In this document: positions 36,203 through 45,175 of the stretch, piece after piece
Numbering within the stretch: the stretch's first letter is position 1
Layout of the letters: every line of letters begins with the position of its first letter
Assembly (NCBI GenBank): GCA_016929095.1
Contig: JAFGJM010000057.1
Coordinates: 1 to 64,000, forward strand
Direction: 5' to 3'
From: Anaerolineales bacterium
GTDB lineage: Bacteria > Chloroflexota > Anaerolineae > Anaerolineales > UBA4823
Length of the DNA stretch: 64,000 nucleotides
The notes under the pieces: generated by a model
Told to the model about the DNA's origin: nothing
The model's input: only the letters and a program-made list of their open reading frames with translations
The model's database searches: none
Translations under genes and position numbers: made by a program

Positions 36203-36266
36203 CCTGCTACCTGATACCTGATTACCCAATTACCTGATACTACCCGATTACCCGATTACCTGATCC
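36203..36266. repeat. Degenerate tandem repeat of the ACCTGATTACC type
   Basis: CCTGCTACCTGATACC, then several units of the form CTGATTACC, CAATTACC and CGATTACC with a period of about 10-11 bases, lie between dnaB and the DnaD-like gene. Related scattered pieces occur near 36050 and 46560. No function is apparent. Confidence 0.55.
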
Positions 36267-36305
36267 ATTTATGACTACTCACCCCTCACTTCTCACGCGA
36301 TTACT

Positions 36306-37001
36306 ATGAATGTTTTCGAAGGTTTCCAAGACGGAAGTCCCCGCATCATTCCCATACCGGTTTCATTTTTCAATGAGTTGTTGCCTCTCATCGATAACCT
36401 GGGTGAATTGAAACTGGCGCTGTACATTTTTTGGCGCCTGGAACAAATGGAAGGCGCATTCCGGTATTTTCGCCGCCAGGATTTCACCAAAGATAAAAGC
36501 TTTTTCGAATCTTTGAGCGCGCCAAAGCAATCTGCCTCGGAGGTGTTGGATAAAGCTCTGCAATGTGGGACGGAGCGAGGTTGGTTACTCGAAGCTCAGG
36601 TAGCCCTCAAAGATGTGGAAACTTTATATTTTCTCAACACACCCCGCGGTAAAGCCGCCATACAAGCTATCCAACGCGGCGAGTGGCGTCCGACCGGCGA
36701 TAACGAAACCCCCATAACCCTTACCGAGGAGCCGCCTAATATTTACCGCCTTTACGAAGAACACATCGGTCCGTTGACGCCGATGCTTGCGGATACCTTG
36801 CGTCAGGCAGAACAGGAATACTCGCCCCATTGGATCGAAGAAGCCATGCGCATTGCGGTGGAAAATAATGTACGCAACTGGCGCTATATCGCCGCAATTC
36901 TTAAGCGCTGGAAAGATGAAGGAAAAGATGAGCGAAAAGATAGACAAGACACTGAAAAAGCTCGCCGCCGATATTCTGAATGGGAAAAATCAAACCGATA
37001 G
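36306..37001 (+). CDS. DnaD/DnaB-II-domain replication protein
   Basis: A 231-residue protein. The N-terminal part (IPVSFFNELLPLIDNLGELK) resembles the winged-helix region of DnaD-type primosomal proteins. The C-terminal part holds the DnaD signature domain: IYRLYEEHIGPLTPMLAD, then SPHWIEEAMRIAV and NWRYIAAILKRWKDEG near residue 200. In Firmicutes DnaD acts with DnaB/DnaI to load the helicase at origins and restart sites. Here it is placed between the replicative helicase and a DnaC-type loader and overlaps the latter by 74 bases, so it very likely serves in helicase loading. The C-terminal tail is strongly charged. Confidence 0.85.
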   Translation: MNVFEGFQDGSPRIIPIPVSFFNELLPLIDNLGELKLALYIFWRLEQMEGAFRYFRRQDFTKDKSFFESLSAPKQSASEVLDKALQCGTERGWLLEAQVALKDVETLYFLNTPRGKAAIQAIQRGEWRPTGDNETPITLTEEPPNIYRLYEEHIGPLTPMLADTLRQAEQEYSPHWIEEAMRIAVENNVRNWRYIAAILKRWKDEGKDERKDRQDTEKARRRYSEWEKSNR

Positions 37002-38337
37002 TGGAGATTTCACCCCCGAGGCTCATACGCTTCCCGGGGACCCCCATTGTCCCATTTGCCACGGACTGGGATATATCCGTCAGGATTTACCGGTTGGTCA
37101 TCCCGATTTCGGTATGCTGCAGATTTGCAGTTGCCGCCATGCGCAAATAAGCCAGCAAGTCCATCAGCGACTGTTTTCTCTCAGCCATCTGAATGAGCTT
37201 AATCACCTCACTTTCGAGAATTTTGAGACTCGCGGTCGGGTCGGGTATTGGCCGGCGCAAGCCGATTCACTGGAACGGGCGTTCAACCAGGCGCACCATT
37301 TCGCCCAAACGCTGAACGGCTGGCTATTGCTGCAAGGTAAAAACGGCTGCGGTAAAACCCACCTGGCAGCCGCCATTGCCAATCAAGCCGTCAACACCGG
37401 CGTACCCACTCTTTTCCTCACCGTTCCCGACCTGTTGGATAATTTAAGGTTCGCCTATCAGGATCCCGACGCCACCTTCGAAGAACGCTTCGAAGAAATA
37501 CGCAACTCGCCGCTGCTGGTGCTGGACGACTTCGGCACCCAAAACGCCACCTCCTGGGCACAGGAGAAGCTATTCCAGATCATCAATTATCGATATATAA
37601 ATCATTTGCCCCTGGTGGTAACCACCAACCTGGATCTACGCGATATCGAAACCCGTATCCGCTCCCGTCTGGAAGACCCCGATCTGGTCACCAATGTATC
37701 CATACAGGTACCGGATTATCGTAACCCCACCGCCGATTTTGGCGACCACGAATTATCTTCCTTAGCCCTATACAACGCTATGACCTTTGCCAGCTTCGAG
37801 ATGCGAAAAAATGAAAATCTGCCCGTAGATGAACTCAAATCTCTCGAAGACGCTTTCAACGCGGCAACCAATTTTGCCCGCAATCCCAATGGCTGGATCA
37901 TTTTCACAGGTCCGTACGGTTGCGGAAAAACTCACCTGGCGGCCGCCATCGGTCATCATTGCCTGGATAATGGATATGACTTGATCTTTATCAGCGTCCC
38001 CGAGCTATTGGATCATTTACGCGCCACCTTTAGCCCCAGCAGCACCATCAGCCTGGACCGTCTGTTCGAAGAAGTGAAAACCACCCGTCTATTGATCCTG
38101 GATGACCTGGATACCAGCTCCTCCACGACCTGGGCAAAGGAAAAGCTATACCAACTATTCAATTTTCGCTATCTTTCACGGTTGCCCACTGTGATCACCA
38201 CCTCCAGCGAATATGACAAGATGGACAGCCGCCTTCTGAGTCGCATGGAAGACCGCCGTTTGTGCTCCATCCATGCTATCATCAGCCCGGCTTACCGCGG
38301 CCAACCGGGTAGATCAACCAAATCCAAACGAAGATAA
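36928..38337 (+). CDS. Tandem-duplicated DnaC-type AAA+ helicase loader
   Basis: A 469-residue protein with two DnaC/DnaI-like AAA+ domains in one chain. An N-terminal zinc-type module (CPICHGLGYIRQD, then QICSC) is as in DnaI/DnaC. Domain 1 has Walker A QGKNGCGKTH (about 136-145) and Walker B LLVLDDFG (about 196-203). Domain 2 has Walker A GPYGCGKTH (328-336) and Walker B LLILDDLD (about 388-395). Each domain ends with an R-S/L-R-L/M-ED element (RSRLEDPDL, LSRMEDRRL). Typical DnaC is about 250 residues with one AAA+ domain. ATG 36928 has AAGGA 5 bases upstream; 36916 is an alternative. Coupled to the DnaD-like gene. Confidence 0.9.
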   Translation: MSEKIDKTLKKLAADILNGKNQTDSGDFTPEAHTLPGDPHCPICHGLGYIRQDLPVGHPDFGMLQICSCRHAQISQQVHQRLFSLSHLNELNHLTFENFETRGRVGYWPAQADSLERAFNQAHHFAQTLNGWLLLQGKNGCGKTHLAAAIANQAVNTGVPTLFLTVPDLLDNLRFAYQDPDATFEERFEEIRNSPLLVLDDFGTQNATSWAQEKLFQIINYRYINHLPLVVTTNLDLRDIETRIRSRLEDPDLVTNVSIQVPDYRNPTADFGDHELSSLALYNAMTFASFEMRKNENLPVDELKSLEDAFNAATNFARNPNGWIIFTGPYGCGKTHLAAAIGHHCLDNGYDLIFISVPELLDHLRATFSPSSTISLDRLFEEVKTTRLLILDDLDTSSSTTWAKEKLYQLFNFRYLSRLPTVITTSSEYDKMDSRLLSRMEDRRLCSIHAIISPAYRGQPGRSTKSKRR

Positions 38338-38346
38338 AATTTATAA

Positions 38347-38510
38347 CTGTCATTCTAGCGCAGCAACAACCCCACTCCCCTGTCATTCTGAACGCAGCGA
38401 AGAATCTACTTCATCATCTTCAGATTCTTCGTCGTTCCTACTCAGAATGACAAATAAAACAGCTCTATTGCAGAAAAACAAGAGGAAAGGTGCGCCCCCA
38501 GAATGACAGC
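38347..38510. repeat. Nested palindromic dispersed repeat
   Basis: Inner arms TGTCATTCTGAACGCAGCGA (starting 38381) and the matching half ending CAGAATGACA at 38452 form an imperfect palindrome with AGAATCT/AGATTCT in the middle. A second, outer pair (CTGTCATTCT at 38347, AGAATGACAG at 38501) flanks it. Same family as the copies at 8071-8138 and 47761-47834. Confidence 0.7.
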
Positions 38511-38515
38511 AATAA

Positions 38516-38551
38516 CAAAAAACACCCTGACCAAAAAACTCAGGGTGTTTG
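38516..38551 (-). terminator. Terminator of rpsT (may act in both directions)
   Basis: AACACCCTGA (38521-38530) and TCAGGGTGTTT (38540-38550) form a perfect stem. On the minus strand the stem is followed by six T, right after the rpsT stop at 38572. A-runs and T-runs on both sides could let it also stop the loader transcript. Confidence 0.8.
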
Positions 38552-38571
38552 ATTCAAGAAAAATAATATAT

Positions 38572-38850
38572 CTATTCCGCGTCTACTTTTTCCATCGCGT
38601 GTATACGCTTCATCAATCGGCTTTTTCGGCGGGCAGCGTTGTTCTTATGGATCACGCCCTTTTCCGCCGCTTTATCTAACGCCTTGATCGCGTTCAATGT
38701 CGCCTGGCGGGCTTCTTCCACCGATCCATCTTCAATTGAAAGGCGGGCTTTCTTTACGAAAGTGCGCGCCTTACCCACAAAAACGCGGTTGCGTAAACGC
38801 CGTTTTTCATTCTGACGATTTCGTTTTATTTGAGACTTAATATTAGCCAA
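38572..38850 (-). CDS. rpsT: 30S ribosomal protein S20
   Basis: A 92-residue basic protein with the S20 signature: ANIKSQIKRNRQNEKRRLRN at the start and VIHKNNAARRKSRLMKRIHA near the end. The start codon is TTG at 38850, with GGAGG about 9 bases upstream. It binds 16S rRNA early in 30S assembly. It is a single gene with its own terminator just downstream. Confidence 0.97.
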   Translation of the reverse strand: MANIKSQIKRNRQNEKRRLRNRVFVGKARTFVKKARLSIEDGSVEEARQATLNAIKALDKAAEKGVIHKNNAARRKSRLMKRIHAMEKVDAE

Positions 38851-39031
38851 AGCAATTCCTCCAACAAGGTCGTTCTAAAATCACGAAGGGTTATTTTACC
38901 TGAGGAATTTCATTTTGTCTACCCCTGCGCCATTCCTGTATGGGCAGGTCTTGTTATTCAACCAGATCAATATCACCAATCATAGCCACGTCTGGTTAAA
39001 CAACTATACGAAACATGCAGACCTGACCGTA

Positions 39032-39889
39032 CTACACAAAATCTTTTATCGCCATTAATTCCTGGCGCGGATAGATCTGCCCCGGCACGGGCGGCATGGG
39101 ATTATACACCCAATCCACCTTCACCACGCCGGTACGGACACCACCTGTTCGCCGGATGCCCAGGTATTGACCGCACGCCAGCACATCTTCCATAGTCAAA
39201 GCCATACTGAACACCGCCAACTCCGCACCCACCGGAATGGCTTCCAAATCCGCTTTATACACCGAAGTGGAAAAAATGATATGCTGGCTGTCCAGGCATT
39301 GTGCTTGAATGGCAGGGATAATGACGGGATATCCATCTTCATCTATATAAGCCAGGAATTTAAGGTTATCCAGTTTGGTGATAAATGCCCGCGACCAATC
39401 GTTCAGTACGCTGATACTGCCCAAATCTCGCCCCAGGGTGCGGGCGATCATCGTCTGCACCGCGGCGATAATAACCCGGTTCATCGGTAATGGCGTCTTT
39501 CCGCTATGGGTCAGCAGGTCAAAATAATAAACCGTATGCACGCCAAAATAGGCGTTATAGCGGAACATGGGAACCATATTGTATTGATCGAATTCCTTCC
39601 CGGCTTTGCTCAGGTGAGTATAAGCCGCTTTACCGCGCCAAAAATTTTTATCCAATCCCATGATCAGAAAGCCGGTTTTGGGGTTGGCGAGCAGATACTT
39701 TTTCGACAATCCTTCTGTGAACTGCCCAAAGCAGAGTTGTGATTCACCGCAGGCCATCAGCGAAGAGAGCAAAGTGACATGCGGCTTGCCTTCAGAATTC
39801 ACCGTCGCTAACAACCCGATTTTCATTTCGGGTTGGGTTTGTTGGATATCATCGGGGGTGAAAGTGGTTTGAGAGTATTGAACGGTCAT
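39032..39889 (-). CDS. Pyridoxamine-phosphate-oxidase-like flavin split-barrel protein
   Basis: A 285-residue protein with the FMN-binding split-barrel fold in its first half (KIGLLATVNSEGKPHVTLLS, then LCFGQFTEGLSKKYL). A second half, about 130-285, is partly similar in layout (LKFLAYIDEDGYPVIIPAIQ), so it may hold two barrels. The ligand could be FMN, F420 or heme; no decisive residues are seen. It is the last gene of the operon with the glycyl-radical enzyme and its activase, 9 bases after the activase gene, which suggests a helper role in that pathway, perhaps redox or flavodoxin-like. This role is inference. Confidence 0.75.
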   Translation of the reverse strand: MTVQYSQTTFTPDDIQQTQPEMKIGLLATVNSEGKPHVTLLSSLMACGESQLCFGQFTEGLSKKYLLANPKTGFLIMGLDKNFWRGKAAYTHLSKAGKEFDQYNMVPMFRYNAYFGVHTVYYFDLLTHSGKTPLPMNRVIIAAVQTMIARTLGRDLGSISVLNDWSRAFITKLDNLKFLAYIDEDGYPVIIPAIQAQCLDSQHIIFSTSVYKADLEAIPVGAELAVFSMALTMEDVLACGQYLGIRRTGGVRTGVVKVDWVYNPMPPVPGQIYPRQELMAIKDFV

Positions 39890-39898
39890 GATTATCTC

Positions 39899-40873
39899 CT
39901 AAAGAGGGTCAAGTGCCCGGGTGGCGCCGCTGGCAATCACGATCTCCGGGTTCACACCAGAGTTTTTGGCAATTTGTTCGCATTGGTATAAAGTGTCCTG
40001 GGTTAATAAGGGAGTGTTGGCAAAATCCCAAACCATCCCCAGCCGGGTGTATTGGTCGCGGCATAGATTATTGAAAGCGCACAACTCCCAACGAGAGACA
40101 TGGCTATTCAAATTCAACGCCAGGTATTCGCCTATTGCCGTAAGATTCTCTTGAGTGGTCGTGACCTCGGGAATAAGCGGTGTGCGCACCCATAAATCTT
40201 GGGGATATCCTTGTTTTTCCATCGTCTGGCGAATGAAAAGCAAATTATCAAGAATGCGCTGGTTGGATGCGCCAGTATGCTGTTGATGCAAAACCGGATC
40301 CAATAACTTCAAATCAAATAAAACCAGATCGGTGTAGGGCAACAATCCTTCCAGCGTATGTTGGGAAGTCAATCCACAGGTATCCAAGGCAGTATGAATG
40401 CCCTCCTTTTTCAAGGAGTATAAGAGCCCTTCGGCAAATTCCGCCTGCAATGTTGGCTCACCGCCCGAGAGAGTCACCCCGCCGCCGGATTTCTCGTAAT
40501 AGGCGCGATCTTTCAATAATTCGTACAACAATTCATCCACGGCGATGACTTTGCCCAGTGTTTCTAAAGCGCCCGCCGGACAGGCTTCGGCGCACTTGCC
40601 GCAACCCTGGCAGCGTTCCCGGTCGATGATCAATCCACTATCGGTCATCGTCAGGCAGTGATCGGGACAGGATTCAATGCAGGTCTGGCACCCCAGGCAG
40701 CGCACCGCGAACCACTGGGTCTGCGGTTGTGTAGAAAGACTTTCGGGATTATGACACCAGACGCAGCGCAGCGGACAGCCCTTGAAGAATACCGTCGTGC
40801 GAATGCCCGGCCCATCCTCGGTGGAGAGTCTTTGTAGATGTAAAATTCTGCCGGTTACTTCTATATCAGACAT
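39899..40873 (-). CDS. Glycyl-radical enzyme activating enzyme (radical SAM)
   Basis: A 324-residue radical-SAM activase. FKGCPLRCVWCHNPE near residue 30 has the CxxxCxxC cluster motif. An inserted ferredoxin-like domain follows (CLGCQTCIESCPDHC and CQGCGKCAEACPAGA), giving two further [4Fe-4S] clusters, as in activases of the glycerol-dehydratase/CutD type and unlike short PflA. GGVTLSGGEPTLQ is the SAM-binding GGE motif. It abstracts hydrogen from the Gly of the partner enzyme encoded just upstream (41031-43550). Confidence 0.93.
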   Translation of the reverse strand: MSDIEVTGRILHLQRLSTEDGPGIRTTVFFKGCPLRCVWCHNPESLSTQPQTQWFAVRCLGCQTCIESCPDHCLTMTDSGLIIDRERCQGCGKCAEACPAGALETLGKVIAVDELLYELLKDRAYYEKSGGGVTLSGGEPTLQAEFAEGLLYSLKKEGIHTALDTCGLTSQHTLEGLLPYTDLVLFDLKLLDPVLHQQHTGASNQRILDNLLFIRQTMEKQGYPQDLWVRTPLIPEVTTTQENLTAIGEYLALNLNSHVSRWELCAFNNLCRDQYTRLGMVWDFANTPLLTQDTLYQCEQIAKNSGVNPEIVIASGATRALDPL

Positions 40874-41030
40874 GTTTCAATAATACAAAAAAAATAATTT
40901 ACTAGGAAGGCAGGAAAGCAGGAAATATTTACATGATAAATAATCATGATTTCCCATCTTCGTGCATTTCTTATTAATCTTTCTATTCTTCCTGGTTTCT
41001 TTTTTTTCTTGGCTTCCTAATTAAAATATC

Positions 41031-43550
41031 CTATCGAATTGAGTGACTTTCGCGAGCAATGATTTCATCCTGTAACTCGCGCCCGATAGTGGTGAAATAG
41101 GCGTTATACCCGGTCACTCTCACCAGCAGGTGGCGGTAATTCTCTGGGTGTTTCTGGGCATCTCGCAGCATATCGGCATTCAGCAGGTTGACCTGCAATG
41201 CCGTACCGCCGTTTTCGATGTAGCCTTGTAAAAACGCCTTGAATTTAGCGCGATGCTCCGGATCGCGTAATAGCGATGGGTTGAAAGTCATGGTATGGCT
41301 GCCGCCGTTGGGAAGCAGGTTAAGGTAATCTTCCCAATCGCCATTGCCATCCGGGGCTTTGCCTCCCAATACCTTGCCCACCGAATTAACGTTTGCTGTG
41401 GGTCCATTGGTATCGGCGCCATTGGACGGGCACAGTGCGTTGGATAAGAATTTCCCCCGCGGCCGTCCATCCGGGCTGGCGGGTAATATGAACGAATCCG
41501 CCACCCAATAATTCCAACTCAACATACCGGGGCGATATTGCCGCCCGGTGGATTGGGTGCGGTATTTCCATGTTTCCTCTGTCCACAATTCCATCACTTT
41601 TCGACCCATTTCGTCGGCAGCATCGTCATCCCGCCCGTATTTTGGCGCCTTATTCAAGGCGCGAGCTTGCAACACTTCATGCCCCACCCAGTTATCCTTA
41701 AGCGCCTGGATAAACTCCGCCATCGAGCAGACCTTCTGGTCGTAAACCAGGGTTTTGACCGCCAGCAGCGAATCGACCGCAGTGGCATAGGTTACCGCCT
41801 CGATGGTCACATAGCCCAACTCCGCCCCGCCCTGGGTGATATCCAAGCCTTTCTGAGCGCAGCCCTTCACCAGGCAGGATACATACGGTGTGAGATGAAA
41901 CGCTGACCGCACTGCTTCGGATTGCTCGTACAAATCCACAATACGCTTTATGATATGTCGGGTTTGCGCCTCATAAGCCTGCCAAAACTGCTCCCAGGTC
42001 TGAAATTGGGCTGCATCCCCGGTGTTTTCTCCCCAGCGCTGGGGCTGGTCGGCTTTCCCTGTCATAGGATCGACGAAGGGTACTAAATCATAACCGCCGG
42101 TAAGTGCCAGCTCGACTGCTTTCAACAGGTTCAAATTGGCATCCACCGTGCCGGAGCGGTCGTTACCCACCATGGTGTTCTCCAGGCAGCCTACCGGGGC
42201 GTAATCGAACACGTTATTCTCATTGATCAGGTGTGAGACGCCCGATTTTCGCGCCTGCAGCATCATGCCCGCCATGGAGCGTTCATCGAAATTGATCAAA
42301 AATGGCGAGCCCTGGCTGGCAGCGATCATCTCCACCACCCGCTCCAATAATTTATCCGGCGATCCGCGATGCAAGCGCACATTGGGTTTCGGCTCCAGGA
42401 TGGGCGACATTTCGTCGATCACATCCATCATCACATAGGTGAGTTCATTGGTCATGTCCTCACCATTTGCCCCCATACCGGAGAGAGTCAACAACTGCCC
42501 ATAGCCGGCGGTGATGCCCTGGTTGCCCCCGGTGCGGATCATGCCGTCATAGGCGGTGTTGCAATGTATCCAAAAGCACTTCAGCACATCTTTATCAAAC
42601 TCTATGTCCACCCCCAATTCCCGGGATTTTTGCCACGCCGGATAGAGAAACTGGTCGATTCGTCCGAATGAGTCGCCCGGACCAGGGTAGTTTTCATCGG
42701 ACATGACCAGCATATGTGTGAGCCATAGGGATTGGATAGCCTGCCAGAAGGTTTGCGGCGGCTCCCAGGGGACGATATTCAGGTTTTCCGCCATTTGCAG
42801 CAGCTCGTCACGACGCGCAGCATCAGGTTCGCTTTTTGCCAGACGGGTGCACTCTTTGGCATATTCGGCTGCCAGGTCGCGCGGCATGGTGGCGGCAGTC
42901 AGCATGGCTTTCAATTGACCGCCCTTTTTGCCGCTTTGTTCTGCCGGGGTCAATGCGGCGTAGGCTGCTTCCAGTTCTGCGTGCACCGATTTCCAACCCT
43001 CACGGATGATACGACCATAATCAGGTACTAAATGACCAGAGGTGGCGCCGGCGTTGCCGTATCCGTGGTTGTGAAACCAGAGCATGGCAGCCCGCGCACC
43101 TTTTGGACCATAGATAAGTTTATCGCGTTGCTCGGTTTCCTGCTTATTCAGGCAGCAGGAGGTTTGAACGTTGAAGCGCCCCCCGGTAATTAAATCGCAG
43201 GGCAGGATTTCCTTGGGCAGGTATCGCACCATAACCTCTTTGTTGAACCAGGCGCGGCGCTCCGGTAACGTCCATTTCCAAAATTCGGGGTGCAAGGCTA
43301 CCGGGTTTGCTATCTGACGGAAAGAAGAGCGGAAGGTCTGTAAAAAAGAATACGTCTCAGGTACGATATAAAATGACATCTCGTTGTACTGGAAATCCCA
43401 GGGTGTACCGGTGGTCCAGGAGGTGTATTCGTTGTTCCAGGCGCGTTCCACCCCTTTAAAATAATAATCGCGCAGCCATTGGATGCGCGCCGTCATATTA
43501 TAAGGTTCTTTGATAGTGTAATCGGAGGGCTTAATATCGCAATCAGTCAT
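41031..43550 (-). CDS. Glycyl-radical enzyme of the pyruvate-formate-lyase family, substrate unknown
   Basis: An 839-residue glycyl-radical enzyme. The radical loop near the C-terminus is VRVTGYNAYFTTI with the radical Gly at 814. The thiyl-radical Cys is at 455 in APVGCLEN, followed by Glu457. The C-x-E pattern is typical of eliminases (diol, choline, hydroxyproline, isethionate) and some arylacetate decarboxylases, not of pyruvate formate-lyase itself (adjacent Cys-Cys). The N-terminal WxxxY-rich region does not match any subfamily I can name. Its operon has a GntR regulator, an activase and a split-barrel protein but no microcompartment shell genes or aldehyde dehydrogenase. Confidence 0.92.
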   Translation of the reverse strand: MTDCDIKPSDYTIKEPYNMTARIQWLRDYYFKGVERAWNNEYTSWTTGTPWDFQYNEMSFYIVPETYSFLQTFRSSFRQIANPVALHPEFWKWTLPERRAWFNKEVMVRYLPKEILPCDLITGGRFNVQTSCCLNKQETEQRDKLIYGPKGARAAMLWFHNHGYGNAGATSGHLVPDYGRIIREGWKSVHAELEAAYAALTPAEQSGKKGGQLKAMLTAATMPRDLAAEYAKECTRLAKSEPDAARRDELLQMAENLNIVPWEPPQTFWQAIQSLWLTHMLVMSDENYPGPGDSFGRIDQFLYPAWQKSRELGVDIEFDKDVLKCFWIHCNTAYDGMIRTGGNQGITAGYGQLLTLSGMGANGEDMTNELTYVMMDVIDEMSPILEPKPNVRLHRGSPDKLLERVVEMIAASQGSPFLINFDERSMAGMMLQARKSGVSHLINENNVFDYAPVGCLENTMVGNDRSGTVDANLNLLKAVELALTGGYDLVPFVDPMTGKADQPQRWGENTGDAAQFQTWEQFWQAYEAQTRHIIKRIVDLYEQSEAVRSAFHLTPYVSCLVKGCAQKGLDITQGGAELGYVTIEAVTYATAVDSLLAVKTLVYDQKVCSMAEFIQALKDNWVGHEVLQARALNKAPKYGRDDDAADEMGRKVMELWTEETWKYRTQSTGRQYRPGMLSWNYWVADSFILPASPDGRPRGKFLSNALCPSNGADTNGPTANVNSVGKVLGGKAPDGNGDWEDYLNLLPNGGSHTMTFNPSLLRDPEHRAKFKAFLQGYIENGGTALQVNLLNADMLRDAQKHPENYRHLLVRVTGYNAYFTTIGRELQDEIIARESHSIR

Positions 43551-44275
43551 GGAACGGATCCTTTCAGGTAACTTTCTCCGTGATTTAGCATTTGGGACAT
43601 GGTGCGGACGGCATTATCCGCATCTTTGCGTTCAATCGATTCGACAATTTGAACGTGAAATTGGTGAACAGCCTCGACCACCGGCGTGTTGCAGTACTGG
43701 CGAAAAAACTGCCCGGTGAGGCTGGTATAGACGGCTTTGAAGGAATTGATGATCAGGGGGTAAACCAGGTTGGCGGAGGCAATTGCCACCGTCAGGTGGA
43801 ATTCATAATCCAGGTCGGTCAATGTGACGGCGTCGCTGCAATGAACCTCAGCTTCCGCTTTGAGGATGGCATGCATTTCGGATAGCTGCTGGGGAGTGCG
43901 ATTCAGGGCTGCCAGACGGGCGGTTTCGGATTCGATGAGCAGGCGCCAATCGTACAAGGATTGGATGAACGCCGGGTCGAACTGACCGTTGTGATATGCC
44001 AGCAGTGATGAGAGGATAGCCATCGAGCCCGAGCGGCGGTAATCGTTGACGAACACCCCCCGCCGCGGGCTGATCTTCACCAACCCCTTGGCGTCCAGAT
44101 CGACCAGCGCTTCGTGCAGCACCGGGCGGCTGACGCCCAGGCGGGCCGCAAAATCCCGTTCGGAGGGCAAACGTTCCCCGATCTTAAGCTCCCCGGAGAG
44201 GATCAGTTGCTCCAGGCGGGCGATACAGGCGTCCTTCAGGCTTTGCACGGCAAGCGGTTCGATAGTCGGTTGCAT
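43547..44275 (-). CDS. FadR/GntR-family transcription regulator
   Basis: A 242-residue regulator. The N-terminal winged-helix domain has GERLPSERDFAARLGVSRPV and LVKISPRRGVFV. The C-terminal FCD-type ligand domain has LYDWRLLIESETARLAA and DYEFHLTVAIASAN, whose His/Asp residues would bind a metal and an organic acid. The start at 44275 (MQPTIEPLAVQSL) is chosen over an upstream ATG whose extra 20 residues look non-native. Its stop overlaps the glycyl-radical enzyme start by 4 bases, so it is the first gene of that operon and probably its ligand-responsive repressor. Confidence 0.9.
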   Translation of the reverse strand: MQPTIEPLAVQSLKDACIARLEQLILSGELKIGERLPSERDFAARLGVSRPVLHEALVDLDAKGLVKISPRRGVFVNDYRRSGSMAILSSLLAYHNGQFDPAFIQSLYDWRLLIESETARLAALNRTPQQLSEMHAILKAEAEVHCSDAVTLTDLDYEFHLTVAIASANLVYPLIINSFKAVYTSLTGQFFRQYCNTPVVEAVHQFHVQIVESIERKDADNAVRTMSQMLNHGESYLKGSVP

Positions 44276-44346
44276 AGATTGAACTGGTAAAACCACCAGC
44301 CATATTAGTATAGCGAAAGAGGAGGGAGAAGTCAAGAGGGTTTCTT

Positions 44347-44931
44347 TTAAAACCCCATCATATGCTTTATATGTTCTGCATTCTCCACGCTGGTGACCCT
44401 CGCCAACAACTCAAACGCCACCTCCATAGCCGTAGCCGGCGAGGTGGAGGTGATCACGTTTCTATCCTTCACCATCGGCGCATCCACGACCTCCACGCCG
44501 AAAGCCGCCAGTTGTTTCCGCCTTCTCCCCTCTCCCAGGTGATAGGTGGTGGCTTTGCGCCCTTTGAGGATGCCACTGTTCGCCACCGGCAGTGCGCCGA
44601 CGCAGATTGAGGCGATGGGTTTCCCCAGGTTGTCGAACCGGCGAATCAGGTCGGCAACCGGCTCGGAAAATGCCTCCTCATAGAACCCATATTCCTCAAA
44701 ACCGCCCGGAATTGCCAGAGCGTCGAAATCCTCAGCCTGTATCTCAGAAAGCAGCATATCCGGGATGACTTCGATGCCAAACGTACCCACCACTTCCTTC
44801 TGCAAGCCCACCGTAACGACTTTGACTTCTTCGCCGCCCTCCGCACCAGACCAACCCAATACGTCATGGAAGGCGCCGGCTTCGTATATTTCAAATCCCT
44901 TGCATAACAGCAACAATACTTTTTTCATCAT
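44347..44931 (-). CDS. DJ-1/PfpI-family protein
   Basis: A 194-residue protein of the class I glutamine-amidotransferase-like/DJ-1 fold. LALIPGG-type turn (DALAIPGGFEEYGFYE), nucleophile elbow ASICVGALPVANSG with Cys near residue 112, then VITSTSPATAMEVAFELLAR. Members act as glyoxalases, deglycases, chaperones or redox sensors; the reaction here is not determined. ATG ATG AAA AAA allows two adjacent starts. It lies just upstream of the glycyl-radical operon on the same strand, with about 70 bases between, and may be linked to it. Confidence 0.88.
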   Translation of the reverse strand: MMKKVLLLLCKGFEIYEAGAFHDVLGWSGAEGGEEVKVVTVGLQKEVVGTFGIEVIPDMLLSEIQAEDFDALAIPGGFEEYGFYEEAFSEPVADLIRRFDNLGKPIASICVGALPVANSGILKGRKATTYHLGEGRRRKQLAAFGVEVVDAPMVKDRNVITSTSPATAMEVAFELLARVTSVENAEHIKHMMGF

Positions 44932-45143
44932 TGGACTCAAAATTTATAAGAAATCATTTTATTAGGAATACAGGAGTAAAAGGAAAACAGGTAAAATGAT
45001 TTTTGTCGCCCGATTCCTGTTATCTAATTGCCGAATACCATTTTAGGGATACAGGAAAGCAGGAATATTGGCAATATTATTTTTAAAATTGCGAATCCCA
45101 TTTTTGCCGATAAAGAAATTCATACGGTCAAAATCCAAATAAC

Positions 45144-45172
45144 TGTAGCGGGGATCGATGATCCCCGCTACA
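45144..45172. repeat. Perfect 13-base palindrome
   Basis: TGTAGCGGGGATC (45144-45156) and GATCCCCGCTACA (45160-45172) are exact reverse complements around a 3-base centre. It lies next to the stop of the 69-residue gene. It lacks a clear T-run on either side and looks like a dispersed hairpin element rather than a terminator. Confidence 0.7.
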
Positions 45173-45175
45173 AAA

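Noticed and set aside
38273-38506. 77-codon frame following the loader gene
   Set aside because: It reads through a palindromic dispersed repeat; it has Ser/Glu-rich low-complexity peptide and no initiation signals.
41538-41906. 122-codon plus-strand frame inside the glycyl-radical enzyme gene
   Set aside because: Antisense shadow of a strongly conserved coding sequence.
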